The notes beneath the pieces were generated by a model. It ran no database searches, was not told the origin of the DNA, and saw only the letters and a list, made by a program, of their open reading frames with translations. A stretch of 26,447 bases of DNA, from the NCBI GenBank assembly GCA_002329395.1, contig DCTQ01000009.1:17435-43881 (forward strand). Direction: 5' to 3'. The DNA is from Candidatus Avelusimicrobium alvi (GTDB lineage: Bacteria > Elusimicrobiota > Elusimicrobia > Elusimicrobiales > Elusimicrobiaceae). Every line of letters starts with the position of its first letter. Within the stretch, counting starts at the first letter, position 1. The position numbers were made by a program, and so were the translations under genes. This document shows positions 15,181 to 22,571 of this stretch, piece by piece.

Positions 15181-15851
15181 TTTTTCTTTTCCTTCAGTTT
15201 GAACTTAGCATAATCCGACATGGTGTAAAAACCGCTCTCGCGCTTCATCAGCCACAGCGCGATGTGCACCGCCGAATCGGCGAACAGGTCGCGGTTTTTT
15301 GCTTCATGCGTGAGGGTGATTTCATCAAAAGGGGACGCGAATGCGGCGGTGTGGGTGCCCACCACTTCGCCGGTGCGCTCATACGTTACCTGCGGATAGG
15401 GCAGGTTCATGGCGTCGGCCAGTTTTTTGGCGGTGCCGCTGGGAGCGTCTTTTTTGTGTACGTGGTGAATCTCGTGCAGTTTAAAATCGTACCCCGGGTA
15501 CATTCTGGCCGCCTGACGCACGAGTTCGGTGAAAAAATATACGCTCAGGCTGACGTTGGGCGCATAAAAAACGGGAATTTTTTCTTCTTCCTGCATTTGG
15601 AAGAGGAACGTTTCGGACAAATTGGTCGTGCCCGTTAAAAACGGCCGGCGGTGTTTGCGCGCCATGGCAAACGCTTCCTGCGCGCCCTGGGGGGAGGAGA
15701 AGTCAATCACTACGTCAAAATCCCCTAATACGGCCTGCCCGTTTTCGCGCTTGACGGCGACGCAAAGCCCCAGTTCCGGCCGCGTTTCAATAATGCGGGC
15801 GACGGCTTTGCCCATTTTGCCTTCTGCTCCGTTGATAAATACTTTTTTCAT
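15177..15851 (-). CDS. dapB: 4-hydroxy-tetrahydrodipicolinate reductase, short form
   Basis: The 224-residue protein is shorter than the common 240-273 but keeps the functional residues. NGAEGKMG (7-14) binds the nicotinamide cofactor, VVIDFSSP and TGTT (73-76) follow, and HEIHHVHKKDAPSGTA (126-141) carries catalytic His129 and Lys133 and the substrate loop. The C-terminal RDLFADSAVHIALWL is also family-like. It reduces the DapA product on the way to diaminopimelate and lysine. The missing length seems to come from the N-terminal domain after the first beta-alpha unit. It overlaps asd upstream (ATGA) and the murC-like gene downstream (ATGA). Confidence 0.94.
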   Translation of the reverse strand: MKKVFINGAEGKMGKAVARIIETRPELGLCVAVKRENGQAVLGDFDVVIDFSSPQGAQEAFAMARKHRRPFLTGTTNLSETFLFQMQEEEKIPVFYAPNVSLSVYFFTELVRQAARMYPGYDFKLHEIHHVHKKDAPSGTAKKLADAMNLPYPQVTYERTGEVVGTHTAAFASPFDEITLTHEAKNRDLFADSAVHIALWLMKRESGFYTMSDYAKFKLKEKKK

Positions 15852-16726
15852 ACAAACCGCTCCAGCAGCAGTTCCACAATCTGGCGGCCGTTCATCGCCG
15901 CGCCTTTTAACAGGTTGTCAAACGTAACGAAATAATGGATGACGTTGGGTTCCTCCACGTCCTGGCGCAGGCGGCAGATGAAAGTGGTTTCCCGGCCGCT
16001 GGCTTCTTTGGGCGTGATGACTTTTTCGCTGTACTGCAGGTTCGGAAAAGCGTTCCACAGTTTTTTGACTTGTTCCAAATCAAAATTTTCCTTGGCTTTA
16101 AGCGTAACGCCCAGCGAATGGGAATTTTCCACCGCCACGCGCACCGTGTGGCAATAGACTTTAATGTCCGGCAGCTCCATAATTTTGCGCGTTTCGTACA
16201 GGCCTTTTAATTCTTCGCTCGTGTGGCCGTTTTCCTGCACGGAGCCGATAAGCGGCACGCAGTTGTTTTCGTAATAAGAGCCGGGGGTGTGAAAATCGTC
16301 CAGCAGTTTTTTGCCGCCGCCGCTGATGGCCTGGTAGGAGCAGAAAAACGCTTCGGTAAAATGATAGTACGGGGCCAGCGGCGCCAGGCTCATGACCAGG
16401 CCCGTGGTGGTGCAGTTGGGGCTTGCGATAAGCGGCGTATCTTGGGTGACGGCGCGGGCGTTGATTTCCGGGATGACGAGCGGCACGCCGGGCGTCATAC
16501 GGAATTCGGACGACATATCCACCGTAAATTTTACGCGGTCTTTAATTTTGGGCGCCAGCTCCGCGCTGACGGGGTTATCCGTGCACAGAACGGCTATGTC
16601 CAGCGGGGTGATTTCGTCGTTTCGGCCAAATGTTTTAATTTCAAACGGGGTTTTGATTTTTTTAAGTTCGGCCAGCATATTCTGCCCGACCATCCCGTTG
16701 ATTCCGATAATGCCTACGGTTTTCAT
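15848..16726 (-). CDS. asd: Aspartate-semialdehyde dehydrogenase, short form
   Basis: A 292-residue enzyme (family commonly 330-370). It begins VGIIGINGMVGQNML (NADP loop) and has SPNCTTT with catalytic Cys105, SYQAISGGGKK (130-140) and RVAVENSHS (196-204) with the active-site His, here in a slightly altered context (RVPVxxGHS is usual). It makes L-aspartate 4-semialdehyde, the substrate of DapA. GGAG lies 5 bases before ATG, and the gene starts 9 bases after the dapA stop. The phosphosugar-free region and the PNC motif rule out N-acetyl-glutamyl-phosphate reductase as the better match given the dap neighbours, although the two families are related. Confidence 0.9.
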   Translation of the reverse strand: MKTVGIIGINGMVGQNMLAELKKIKTPFEIKTFGRNDEITPLDIAVLCTDNPVSAELAPKIKDRVKFTVDMSSEFRMTPGVPLVIPEINARAVTQDTPLIASPNCTTTGLVMSLAPLAPYYHFTEAFFCSYQAISGGGKKLLDDFHTPGSYYENNCVPLIGSVQENGHTSEELKGLYETRKIMELPDIKVYCHTVRVAVENSHSLGVTLKAKENFDLEQVKKLWNAFPNLQYSEKVITPKEASGRETTFICRLRQDVEEPNVIHYFVTFDNLLKGAAMNGRQIVELLLERFV

Positions 16727-16735
16727 AAGTACTCC

Positions 16736-17623
16736 TTAATGGATAAATAAGCTTGCGTCGGCCGCGTTTAAAAGCCGGTCTATTTTCTGTTTGTTTTCGG
16801 CGGAAATTTCGCCCAGCGGCAGGCGCACCGTCTGCGACCCGAAGCCGATTTTTTCAAGCATATACTTCACGCAAGTGGGGTTGGTTTCCAAATAACACGC
16901 TTTGATAAGCGGATAAAGTTTGGCAAACAGCGCAAACGCTTTTTGCGTTTGCCCGCCGGTAAACAGTTTATAAATCTGCACGAACGCGGGCGCAAACACG
17001 TTGCCCGCCGCGCTGATGATGCCCGCGGCGTTAATCGCCAGGTACTGCGGGAATAAATCGTCGTTGCCGCAGATATAGCTTAGGCGGTTGCCGAATTTAA
17101 CGGCTGTGTCCGTTACGTGCGCCATGTCGTAGTCGGATTCTTTAATCCCGGCAATCTGCGGCACTTCGGCCAGCAGACGGCCCAATACGTCGCCGGGCAC
17201 TTTAAGGCCCGTGCGGCCCGGGATATGGTACATCACCACCGGCGCGCCGAGCGCGGCCACCTGTTTATAATGTTCAATCAGGCCGGCCGGGTTGGGTTTA
17301 TTGTAGTACGGGGTAACCACCAGCACGCCGTCCGGCTTAAAGGCCAGGGCTTCGCGGGTGTTTTGTAAAGTGGAGGCGGTGGAGTTGGTGCCGGTGCCGA
17401 TGATAATTTTGACGCGGCCCTGGATTTGCTTGGTGCAAAAATATAAAATTTCATTTTTTTCTTTGGCGGACAGCGTGGCGGCTTCGGCGGTGGTGCCCAG
17501 GAGCACCAGCCCGTCCACCCCGGCCGCCAGCTGGGCGTCAATCAAGCGCCCGAGCGAGGGATAATCCACGGCTCCATCAGCGGCCATCGGCGTGGCCAGC
17601 GCGGTGTATACTCCTTTAAACAT
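16736..17623 (-). CDS. dapA: 4-hydroxy-tetrahydrodipicolinate synthase
   Basis: A 295-residue TIM-barrel aldolase, normal length for DapA (E. coli 292). The motifs are GTTAEAATLS (43-52), TPYYNKPN with Tyr106/Tyr107, the catalytic Tyr132 in MYHIPGRTG and the Schiff-base Lys161 in AGIKES, the same numbers as E. coli DapA within one residue. A CGNDD motif follows. The frame extends upstream to 17710, but ATG 17623 is preferred: GGGAGG lies 4 bases before it and the family begins there. It condenses aspartate semialdehyde with pyruvate and heads the dapA-asd-dapB-murC operon. Its leader contains a long hairpin (17648-17693). Confidence 0.96.
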   Translation of the reverse strand: MFKGVYTALATPMAADGAVDYPSLGRLIDAQLAAGVDGLVLLGTTAEAATLSAKEKNEILYFCTKQIQGRVKIIIGTGTNSTASTLQNTREALAFKPDGVLVVTPYYNKPNPAGLIEHYKQVAALGAPVVMYHIPGRTGLKVPGDVLGRLLAEVPQIAGIKESDYDMAHVTDTAVKFGNRLSYICGNDDLFPQYLAINAAGIISAAGNVFAPAFVQIYKLFTGGQTQKAFALFAKLYPLIKACYLETNPTCVKYMLEKIGFGSQTVRLPLGEISAENKQKIDRLLNAADASLFIH

Positions 17624-17647
17624 AACGCCTCCCGTAACCATAAATGC

Positions 17648-17693
17648 GTTCCCGGCCCGTACGCGGCGGCCAAACGGCCCGCCAAGCGGGAAC
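17648..17693 (-). promoter_or_regulatory. Hairpin in the dapA leader
   Basis: GTTCCCG (17648-17654) and CGGGAAC (17687-17693) form an outer stem enclosing an inner GC-rich stem (17665-17671 with 17676-17683, one bulge, AAAC loop). It lies between the putative dapA -10 (17701-17706) and its Shine-Dalgarno. There is no T run, so it is not a simple terminator, and it is far too short for a lysine riboswitch. A regulatory role is only possible, not shown. Confidence 0.4.
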
Positions 17694-17700
17694 AGCTCAT

Positions 17701-17725
17701 ATTTTAGCAATTTAATTTGTATAAT
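17701..17725. promoter_or_regulatory. Divergent promoter region of dapA (-) and sppA (+)
   Basis: TATAAT on the plus strand (17720-17725) lies 32 bases before the sppA ATG. TAAAAT on the minus strand (17701-17706) lies about 78 bases before the dapA ATG. The stretch is distinctly AT-rich. No strong -35 hexamers are seen for either. Confidence 0.5.
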
Positions 17726-17757
17726 TAAGTAACATTTTTGACCCGGGGGATACTGCT

Positions 17758-18903
17758 ATGTCCGAAAACAAACAAGAAGGCCGGCAGGCCGATACCAACA
17801 CCAGCCTTCCGAAAGAAGATTGGGAGAAAAAATTGCTGGAAAACGAAAAAACGGCTCTGTTGCCGCCCGCCGAAGAGAAAAAAGAAGAAAAGCCGGCGTT
17901 TAAACGCCCGTCTTCCGGCGGATTGTGGGCTTTTCTTTTATTGCTGACTTTTGCCGTTTCTTCCGTGTGCGGCATTTATCTGACGGTTAAACCCGTGGAG
18001 AAATGCGAGCCCGCCAAACCGGCCGTTTCCGAAGAAGCGGAAGACGGAACCGCCTCCAAACTGGCGACGGCGCTTTCTTCGCGCTCGGGCGGCAAGCCGG
18101 GTATTGCGTGGATTAAAATCCGCGGCGTCATCGCGCAGGACAACAACACCGGCCCGTTCTCGCGCCCTTCCGGCGCGTCGTCCATCGCTAAAAAAATCCG
18201 CGAAGCGGGCGAAAACAAAAACGTCAAAGCCATCGTGCTGGACATCAACTCTCCCGGCGGCACCGTGGCCTCCGTGCAGAACATTTACAGCGAAATTTTA
18301 AAAGCCAAAGAAAATAAAAAAGTGGTGGCGCTGTTCCGCGACGTGGCCGCAAGCGGCGGTTTCTATATTGCCATGGCGGCCGACAAAATCGTGGCCGAAC
18401 CGGGCACCATCACGGGCTCCGTCGGCGTGATTATGCAAACGAGCAACGTGGAAGGCCTGTTTGAAAAAATCGGCGTGAAAGTCACCCCGATTACCTCCGG
18501 CAAATATAAAGACATGGGCTCCGCTTTCCGCCCGATGTCCGACGCCGAAAAAGCCATTTTGCAGGATATGGTCAACGATACGTATACGCAGTTTTTTGCG
18601 GCGGTGAAAGCCGGCCGCCCCAATGTGAAGCCCGAAGATTTAACCGAATACACCGACGGCCGCGTATTTACGGGCCAGCGTGCGTTTAACCTGGGATTTG
18701 TGGACAAACTGGGCGGCGAAGAAGAAGCGCGCCTTCTGGCCGGGGAGCTGGCGGGCCTTAAAGACCCGAAAATCATCACCCAGCGGCCCGACAGCCTGCG
18801 CGAGCTGATTTTCTCGTTTGGCTCCACGATGGAAAACCAGACGCTTGCCAAACAGCTCCAGACGCTTTCCACTCCCAGCGTTTCGTACCTGTGGGTAAAC
18901 TAA
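17758..18903 (+). CDS. sppA: Signal peptide peptidase SppA (S49 family), with long cytoplasmic N-terminus
   Basis: A 381-residue protein. Residues 1-54 are highly charged and hydrophilic, residues 55-77 form a single membrane anchor, and the rest is the S49 protease domain, expected outside the inner membrane. VLDINSPGGTV is the oxyanion region. Ser199 in DVAASGGFYIA is the predicted nucleophile and Lys249 in TSGKYKDMGS the general base. Their 50-residue spacing matches single-domain SppA of the Bacillus type rather than the double-domain E. coli enzyme. The family degrades leftover signal peptides in the membrane. A GGGGGA Shine-Dalgarno precedes the start. The 54-residue charged cytoplasmic extension is longer than usual. 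Confidence 0.93.
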   Translation: MSENKQEGRQADTNTSLPKEDWEKKLLENEKTALLPPAEEKKEEKPAFKRPSSGGLWAFLLLLTFAVSSVCGIYLTVKPVEKCEPAKPAVSEEAEDGTASKLATALSSRSGGKPGIAWIKIRGVIAQDNNTGPFSRPSGASSIAKKIREAGENKNVKAIVLDINSPGGTVASVQNIYSEILKAKENKKVVALFRDVAASGGFYIAMAADKIVAEPGTITGSVGVIMQTSNVEGLFEKIGVKVTPITSGKYKDMGSAFRPMSDAEKAILQDMVNDTYTQFFAAVKAGRPNVKPEDLTEYTDGRVFTGQRAFNLGFVDKLGGEEEARLLAGELAGLKDPKIITQRPDSLRELIFSFGSTMENQTLAKQLQTLSTPSVSYLWVN

Positions 18904-18912
18904 GGGGCCTTT

Positions 18913-19476
18913 ATGAAATTGCTTAAAGCCTATTTTAATTATATGGAAGACCCGGCGGGAGCGCTTCAGTCGCTCCTGGCGGAGCGTTCTTTCTCCCGGG
19001 CGTGCGCGGGATATTTTGCCGCCGCGCTGGGCTGGGTGCTGTTTTTTAACATCGGGGACGGGCTTTCCGTTCCGGCGCTGTTATTAAAGCTGTTGCTCGT
19101 ATTTGCGGCGGAGCTGACGGCGGGCTATTTTATTGCGTCCGTCTGCGGGCTGTTTTTGGATTTTTCCCGCGTAAAAGCTTCTCCCGCGGAACTGTTTGTC
19201 CTGGTCGGTTCGGCCGGATTTATTAAGGGACTGCTGATTGCGTTTGCGCTTGTGTCGGCGGCGTTTCCGCCGGCCCGGCTGGGCCTGCTGGCTCCGCTGG
19301 CGCTTGTATTGGTGCTGGCCCTGCAGCTGGGGTATTTGACGCGCGGCCTGATGCGCGCGTACGGTATTTCAGCGGGCAAGGCGCTGGGCGCGTGGCTGTT
19401 CGGCTTCGTGCCGGCGGCGGCCGCCGCCGCGCTGGCGGGCGCGTTTTTTATCTGGACGCTTACGCTGCTTTTTTAA
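18913..19476 (+). CDS. Small polytopic membrane protein, possibly Yip1-like
   Basis: I do not recognise a specific family with confidence. The 187-residue protein has a short amphipathic start (KLLKAYFNYMEDPAGALQSLL) and then about five hydrophobic segments rich in Ala and Leu, ending FFIWTLTLLF. The N-terminal pattern followed by a five-helix bundle resembles Yip1/YIF1-type bacterial proteins. It starts nine bases after the sppA stop with GGGG upstream and is followed by a terminator. It therefore forms a two-gene operon with sppA and may work with it at the membrane, which is inference from position only. Confidence 0.75.
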   Translation: MKLLKAYFNYMEDPAGALQSLLAERSFSRACAGYFAAALGWVLFFNIGDGLSVPALLLKLLLVFAAELTAGYFIASVCGLFLDFSRVKASPAELFVLVGSAGFIKGLLIAFALVSAAFPPARLGLLAPLALVLVLALQLGYLTRGLMRAYGISAGKALGAWLFGFVPAAAAAALAGAFFIWTLTLLF

Positions 19477-19490
19477 TCCCGCCTGTTTAC

Positions 19491-19520
19491 AAAGCCCCGC
19501 CGCCGAGCGGGGCTTTTTTT
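19491..19520 (+). terminator. Terminator of the sppA operon
   Basis: The stem AAAGCCCCGC/GCGGGGCTTT with loop CGCCGA is followed by a T run, 14 bases after the stop codon. Confidence 0.92.
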
Positions 19521-19598
19521 GTGCCCGCGCGGCCCGGTGCAATAAAAAGCGGTGAGGCGGGGTTGTAAAAGAAGCGTGCAAGGGTATTCTTTTTTTGG

Positions 19599-19621
19599 TA
19601 AAATATACCTACCGGTAGGTA
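19599..19621 (+). promoter_or_regulatory. Promoter -10 and TetR operator of the efflux operon
   Basis: TAAAAT (19599-19604) is a -10 candidate. One base later a perfect 16-bp palindrome, TACCTACCGGTAGGTA (19606-19621), covers the expected transcription start. Palindromes of this size over the promoter of a TetR gene are the usual autoregulatory operators. Binding here should repress the regulator and the three efflux genes that follow in the same direction. Confidence 0.75.
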
Positions 19622-19633
19622 AAGAGCTTATTT

Positions 19634-20293
19634 ATGAAAAAAAACGAATTGGAAAAAACCGATAAATCCGAACGTGAAACCCGTATGCGCGGCGCCATTA
19701 AAAAAGCGGCTTTTGCGCTGATGGCGGAAAAAGGCCTGGACAAAGTGTCCATGCGCGAAATCGCCGAAAAGGTAAACGTGACCAAACCCGTTCTTTATTA
19801 TTATTTTAAAAATAAAGAGGACCTGTGCGCCAGCATTATTGAGGACCACGAAACCGTGTTCAGACGCCAAATGGAAAAAGTGCAGCAGCGCGCGCAGGGG
19901 CCCGAAGAAGTGCTGTATGAAGGGCTGCTTTCGCACCTGAACTTTTTTATGAAGGACCCGATTCATTCCAAGTTCGTCATTCAGATGATTTCCTATACGC
20001 TGGATATGGACCCTAAAACGATTGCGCCGAAAAAAAAGGGCAAAACCGCATACGAAATGCTGGCCCAGGTGCTTGCCGGCGAAGAAAAAAGAGGCACGCT
20101 GCCCGCGGGTTCCATAAACGACGTGGTGCAGCTGGTGTCCGGCCTGTCGGCCGAGCTGATGTTCAGCGCGTATTTGAACCAGCACGTCTGCCGGGGTGCG
20201 CGCGTAGGCGGCGTTTACAATAAAGAAACGCTCGCGCGTTTGGTAAAAATCATTTTACTGGGAATAAAACAATACTATAAGGAAAAGAAATAA
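19634..20293 (+). CDS. TetR/AcrR family repressor of the efflux operon
   Basis: The 219-residue protein has a TetR-type DNA-binding domain: residues about 16-64, with the helix-turn-helix VSMREIAEKVNVTKPVLYYYFKNKEDL, a classic recognition helix with the YYYF motif. The C-terminal two thirds is a ligand-binding/dimerisation region of the usual size with no recognisable ligand motif. The N-terminal 18 residues are unusually charged. The gene is first in a four-gene plus-strand operon and lies 13 bases after a perfect 16-bp palindrome. It most likely represses itself and the pump until an inducer binds. It ends four bases before the TolC-like gene. Confidence 0.92.
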   Translation: MKKNELEKTDKSERETRMRGAIKKAAFALMAEKGLDKVSMREIAEKVNVTKPVLYYYFKNKEDLCASIIEDHETVFRRQMEKVQQRAQGPEEVLYEGLLSHLNFFMKDPIHSKFVIQMISYTLDMDPKTIAPKKKGKTAYEMLAQVLAGEEKRGTLPAGSINDVVQLVSGLSAELMFSAYLNQHVCRGARVGGVYNKETLARLVKIILLGIKQYYKEKK

Positions 20294-20297
20294 GCAT

Positions 20298-21674
20298 ATG
20301 AAGAAATGGATGTTACTCGCGCTTATGGCAGCATATGCGCCCGTGTGTCTGGGGGCTGCTCCGGACAAATCGGCCAACAGTTTGTTTGCCGAACGTGAAG
20401 AGGTAGGGGGAGAAAAAATCACCATTTCCGACGCCATCCGCATGGCGCTGTCGGACAGCTACCAAATCATTGACGCGCAAAAGACGAAAGAAATTTACGA
20501 AGCCCAGCTTTCCGAGGCCAATTCGTATTTCTATCCGTCTTTGTCGCTGGACGGCTCGTACAACCGGGCGTTGAAAAAGAGCAAAATCGTTATGTCTTCG
20601 GGCACGATGGAAATCGGCCAGAACAATACTTATACCGCGGGGCTTAACGGTTCTTACGTGCTGTGGTCGGGCGGCCAAATCCGCAATACGGCCCGCGCGG
20701 CCAAAGTGGGCGCGGAAACGGGGCTGTATAACCTGCGCCACGTGCAGAGCCTGGTTACCAAACAGGTGGTGGGCTTCTGCTACGACATTATTTACGCCGC
20801 CGCGCTTATCCGCGTGCAGGAAGAATACCTGGACATCGCCAAACAGCATTTAAGCGAAGCCCAGGCGAAATACAAACAGGGTTTGGTCAGCAATCTGGAC
20901 GTGCTCACCCAAAAAGTGAAAGTGGAAAATATTGAGCCGCTGGTGCTCCAGGCCAAAAAGAATTTTGAACTGGGCAACCTGTACCTGCGCCAAATTTTAA
21001 ACCGCGACCCGGAAGACAACATTTATCTTACCTGGTCCCCGGCGGATTTGAAACTGCCCCAGACGCCTTCCCTGGACGAGCTGTACCGCCTGGCTATGGA
21101 AAAACGGCCGGAGCTGATGCTCTCCAAACTGGCGGTGGATGCGGCGCATTACAACATCAATATCGCCAAAGCGGGCCATATGCCCGTGCTCGCGTTAAAC
21201 GCCGATTATACGTATAACGGGGTTACGGAGAACGGTTTCCCGCAGCATAAAAAAGACTATTACTGGTCTTCCAGCGCCGGGATCAGCCTGAGCATTCCGC
21301 TGTTTGAAGGGATGCGGGTCAGCTCGCAGGTGGCGCAGAAAGAACTGGCTTACGAACAGAGCGTGGCCGCGTACCAGAACAAAATGAAAAACGTGCGCAT
21401 CCAGGTAAAAGAAGCGTGGCTGAATTTGGAAGAGGCCCGCTCCCGCGTGGAAGCCACCAAAGGCGTGGTGGAACAGGCGCGCGAAAACTTGAACGCGCAG
21501 ATGAAACGCTACCGCGCGGGGCTGACGAGCCAGCTGGAAGTAAACGACGCCATTTCCAACGTAAACGATTCCGACCTGCAATACGTGCAGGCCGTGTATG
21601 ACGGGGCGATTGCGCTCTCCGATTTGAAATTCGCCGTAGGGGTAGAGGTAGATTTATATGAGAAAGAAAACTAA
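20298..21674 (+). CDS. TolC-like outer-membrane efflux channel
   Basis: A 458-residue protein with a signal peptide (KKWMLLALMAAYAPVCLG, probable cleavage near residue 20) and two outer-membrane efflux protein repeats. ISDAIRMALSDSYQI opens the first. Long amphipathic helices with EAQLSEANSYFYPSLSLDGSY follow, and a second repeat with YNINIAKAGHMPVLALNADY appears halfway. Trimers form a channel across the outer membrane and periplasm. There is no lipobox at the cysteine of the signal region (PVC), so this is not a lipoprotein like OprM. It ends 17 bases inside the adaptor gene, which starts with its own Shine-Dalgarno (GGTAGAGG). Confidence 0.92.
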   Translation: MKKWMLLALMAAYAPVCLGAAPDKSANSLFAEREEVGGEKITISDAIRMALSDSYQIIDAQKTKEIYEAQLSEANSYFYPSLSLDGSYNRALKKSKIVMSSGTMEIGQNNTYTAGLNGSYVLWSGGQIRNTARAAKVGAETGLYNLRHVQSLVTKQVVGFCYDIIYAAALIRVQEEYLDIAKQHLSEAQAKYKQGLVSNLDVLTQKVKVENIEPLVLQAKKNFELGNLYLRQILNRDPEDNIYLTWSPADLKLPQTPSLDELYRLAMEKRPELMLSKLAVDAAHYNINIAKAGHMPVLALNADYTYNGVTENGFPQHKKDYYWSSSAGISLSIPLFEGMRVSSQVAQKELAYEQSVAAYQNKMKNVRIQVKEAWLNLEEARSRVEATKGVVEQARENLNAQMKRYRAGLTSQLEVNDAISNVNDSDLQYVQAVYDGAIALSDLKFAVGVEVDLYEKEN

Positions 21675-22560
21675 AAGAAGAATCAGATACATAGTCATCG
21701 CAGTAGTGGCTGCGGTGGTATTAGGGGTTATTTTTAAGCCCAAAGCCGGCGGCCCGCTGGACGGCGTCGCCCGGGACGTGTTTGTGGTAAAGCAGGAAAC
21801 CGTCCAGCTGCGGGATTTGAAACACCAGCTGTTAATGTCCGGCAGCGTTAAAGCCTGGGAAGAAGCCACCCTGTATCCGCGCGTAAACGGCAAATTGCTG
21901 CGCAACGTGCTGCGCGAAGGGGATGCGGTAAAGAAAAACCAGACCGTCTCTTTGATTGAACGCGACGAAGTGGGCGCGATTTATGAACCCGTGGTGGTTC
22001 CGTCCACCATTACCGGCGTGGTAGGCCGCGTGTATTTGGATCCGGGCGCCAACGTAACGGTGTCCACCCCCGTGGCGCTGGTGGTAAACCAGGAAAAAGT
22101 GCGCGTGGCCGTGGATATTCCGGAACGCTACATCGGCGAAATTTATAAAGGCCAGCCGGCCACCCTGCGCGTGGACGCGCTGCCCGGCAAAGAGTTTGAA
22201 GCCAGACTGCAAATCATCAGCCCGGTGGTGGATTCTATGAGCCGCGCCGTGGCCGTGGAATTCTGGGCCGACAACAAAAAAGGTTTGCTTAAATCGGGTA
22301 TGTTCGCTAAGGTGGATGTCATTTTATCCGAAAAGAAGAAAGCCGTGTCTATTGCCAAAAACAGCCTTTACCGCGATGAAAAAGGCCAGGCGTACGTGTT
22401 TATGCCGTCCGAAGACGGCAAAACGGCCCGCCGCCAGGAAGTAACCGTCGGCTTTGAAAACAACGATTACCTGGAAGTAACCGAAGGCCTCTCCGTGGGC
22501 CAGAACGTGCTGGGTTTTGCGTACGGCCTGAAAGACGGCAGCAAGATTGAGATTAATTAA
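21658..22560 (+). CDS. RND periplasmic adaptor (membrane fusion protein) lacking the alpha-hairpin
   Basis: A 300-residue adaptor. A basic N-terminus is followed by one membrane anchor (about 10-27) without a lipobox. The two halves of the lipoyl domain are at about 71-102 (PRVNGKLLRNVLREGDAVKK) and 113-143 (PSTITGVVGRVYLDPGANV). They are joined by only about ten residues where AcrA-type proteins carry a long coiled-coil hairpin. A beta-barrel domain (about 145-230) and a membrane-proximal domain follow. The family links the RND pump to the TolC channel. The missing hairpin changes how it could touch the channel. It overlaps the channel gene by 17 bases and precedes the pump gene by 11. Confidence 0.92.
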   Translation: MRKKTKRRIRYIVIAVVAAVVLGVIFKPKAGGPLDGVARDVFVVKQETVQLRDLKHQLLMSGSVKAWEEATLYPRVNGKLLRNVLREGDAVKKNQTVSLIERDEVGAIYEPVVVPSTITGVVGRVYLDPGANVTVSTPVALVVNQEKVRVAVDIPERYIGEIYKGQPATLRVDALPGKEFEARLQIISPVVDSMSRAVAVEFWADNKKGLLKSGMFAKVDVILSEKKKAVSIAKNSLYRDEKGQAYVFMPSEDGKTARRQEVTVGFENNDYLEVTEGLSVGQNVLGFAYGLKDGSKIEIN

Positions 22561-22571
22561 GGAAGCCAGGT

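Noticed and set aside
15264..16750. Plus-strand frames of 91-175 residues opposite dapB and asd
   Set aside because: They are antisense to genes with intact catalytic motifs, have no ribosome-binding sites, and show codon-shadow composition.
17624..17710. N-terminal extension of dapA
   Set aside because: The extra 29 residues cover the leader hairpin. The family start and a GGGAGG Shine-Dalgarno point to ATG 17623.
17624..17757. Lysine riboswitch upstream of dapA
   Set aside because: The leader is about 70 bases with a single two-tier hairpin. The lysine aptamer needs about 170 bases and a five-helix junction.
20298..20360. Lipoprotein signal in the TolC-like protein
   Set aside because: The residues before the signal-region cysteine (A-P-V) do not form a lipobox. 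An ordinary signal-peptidase I site nearby is more likely.
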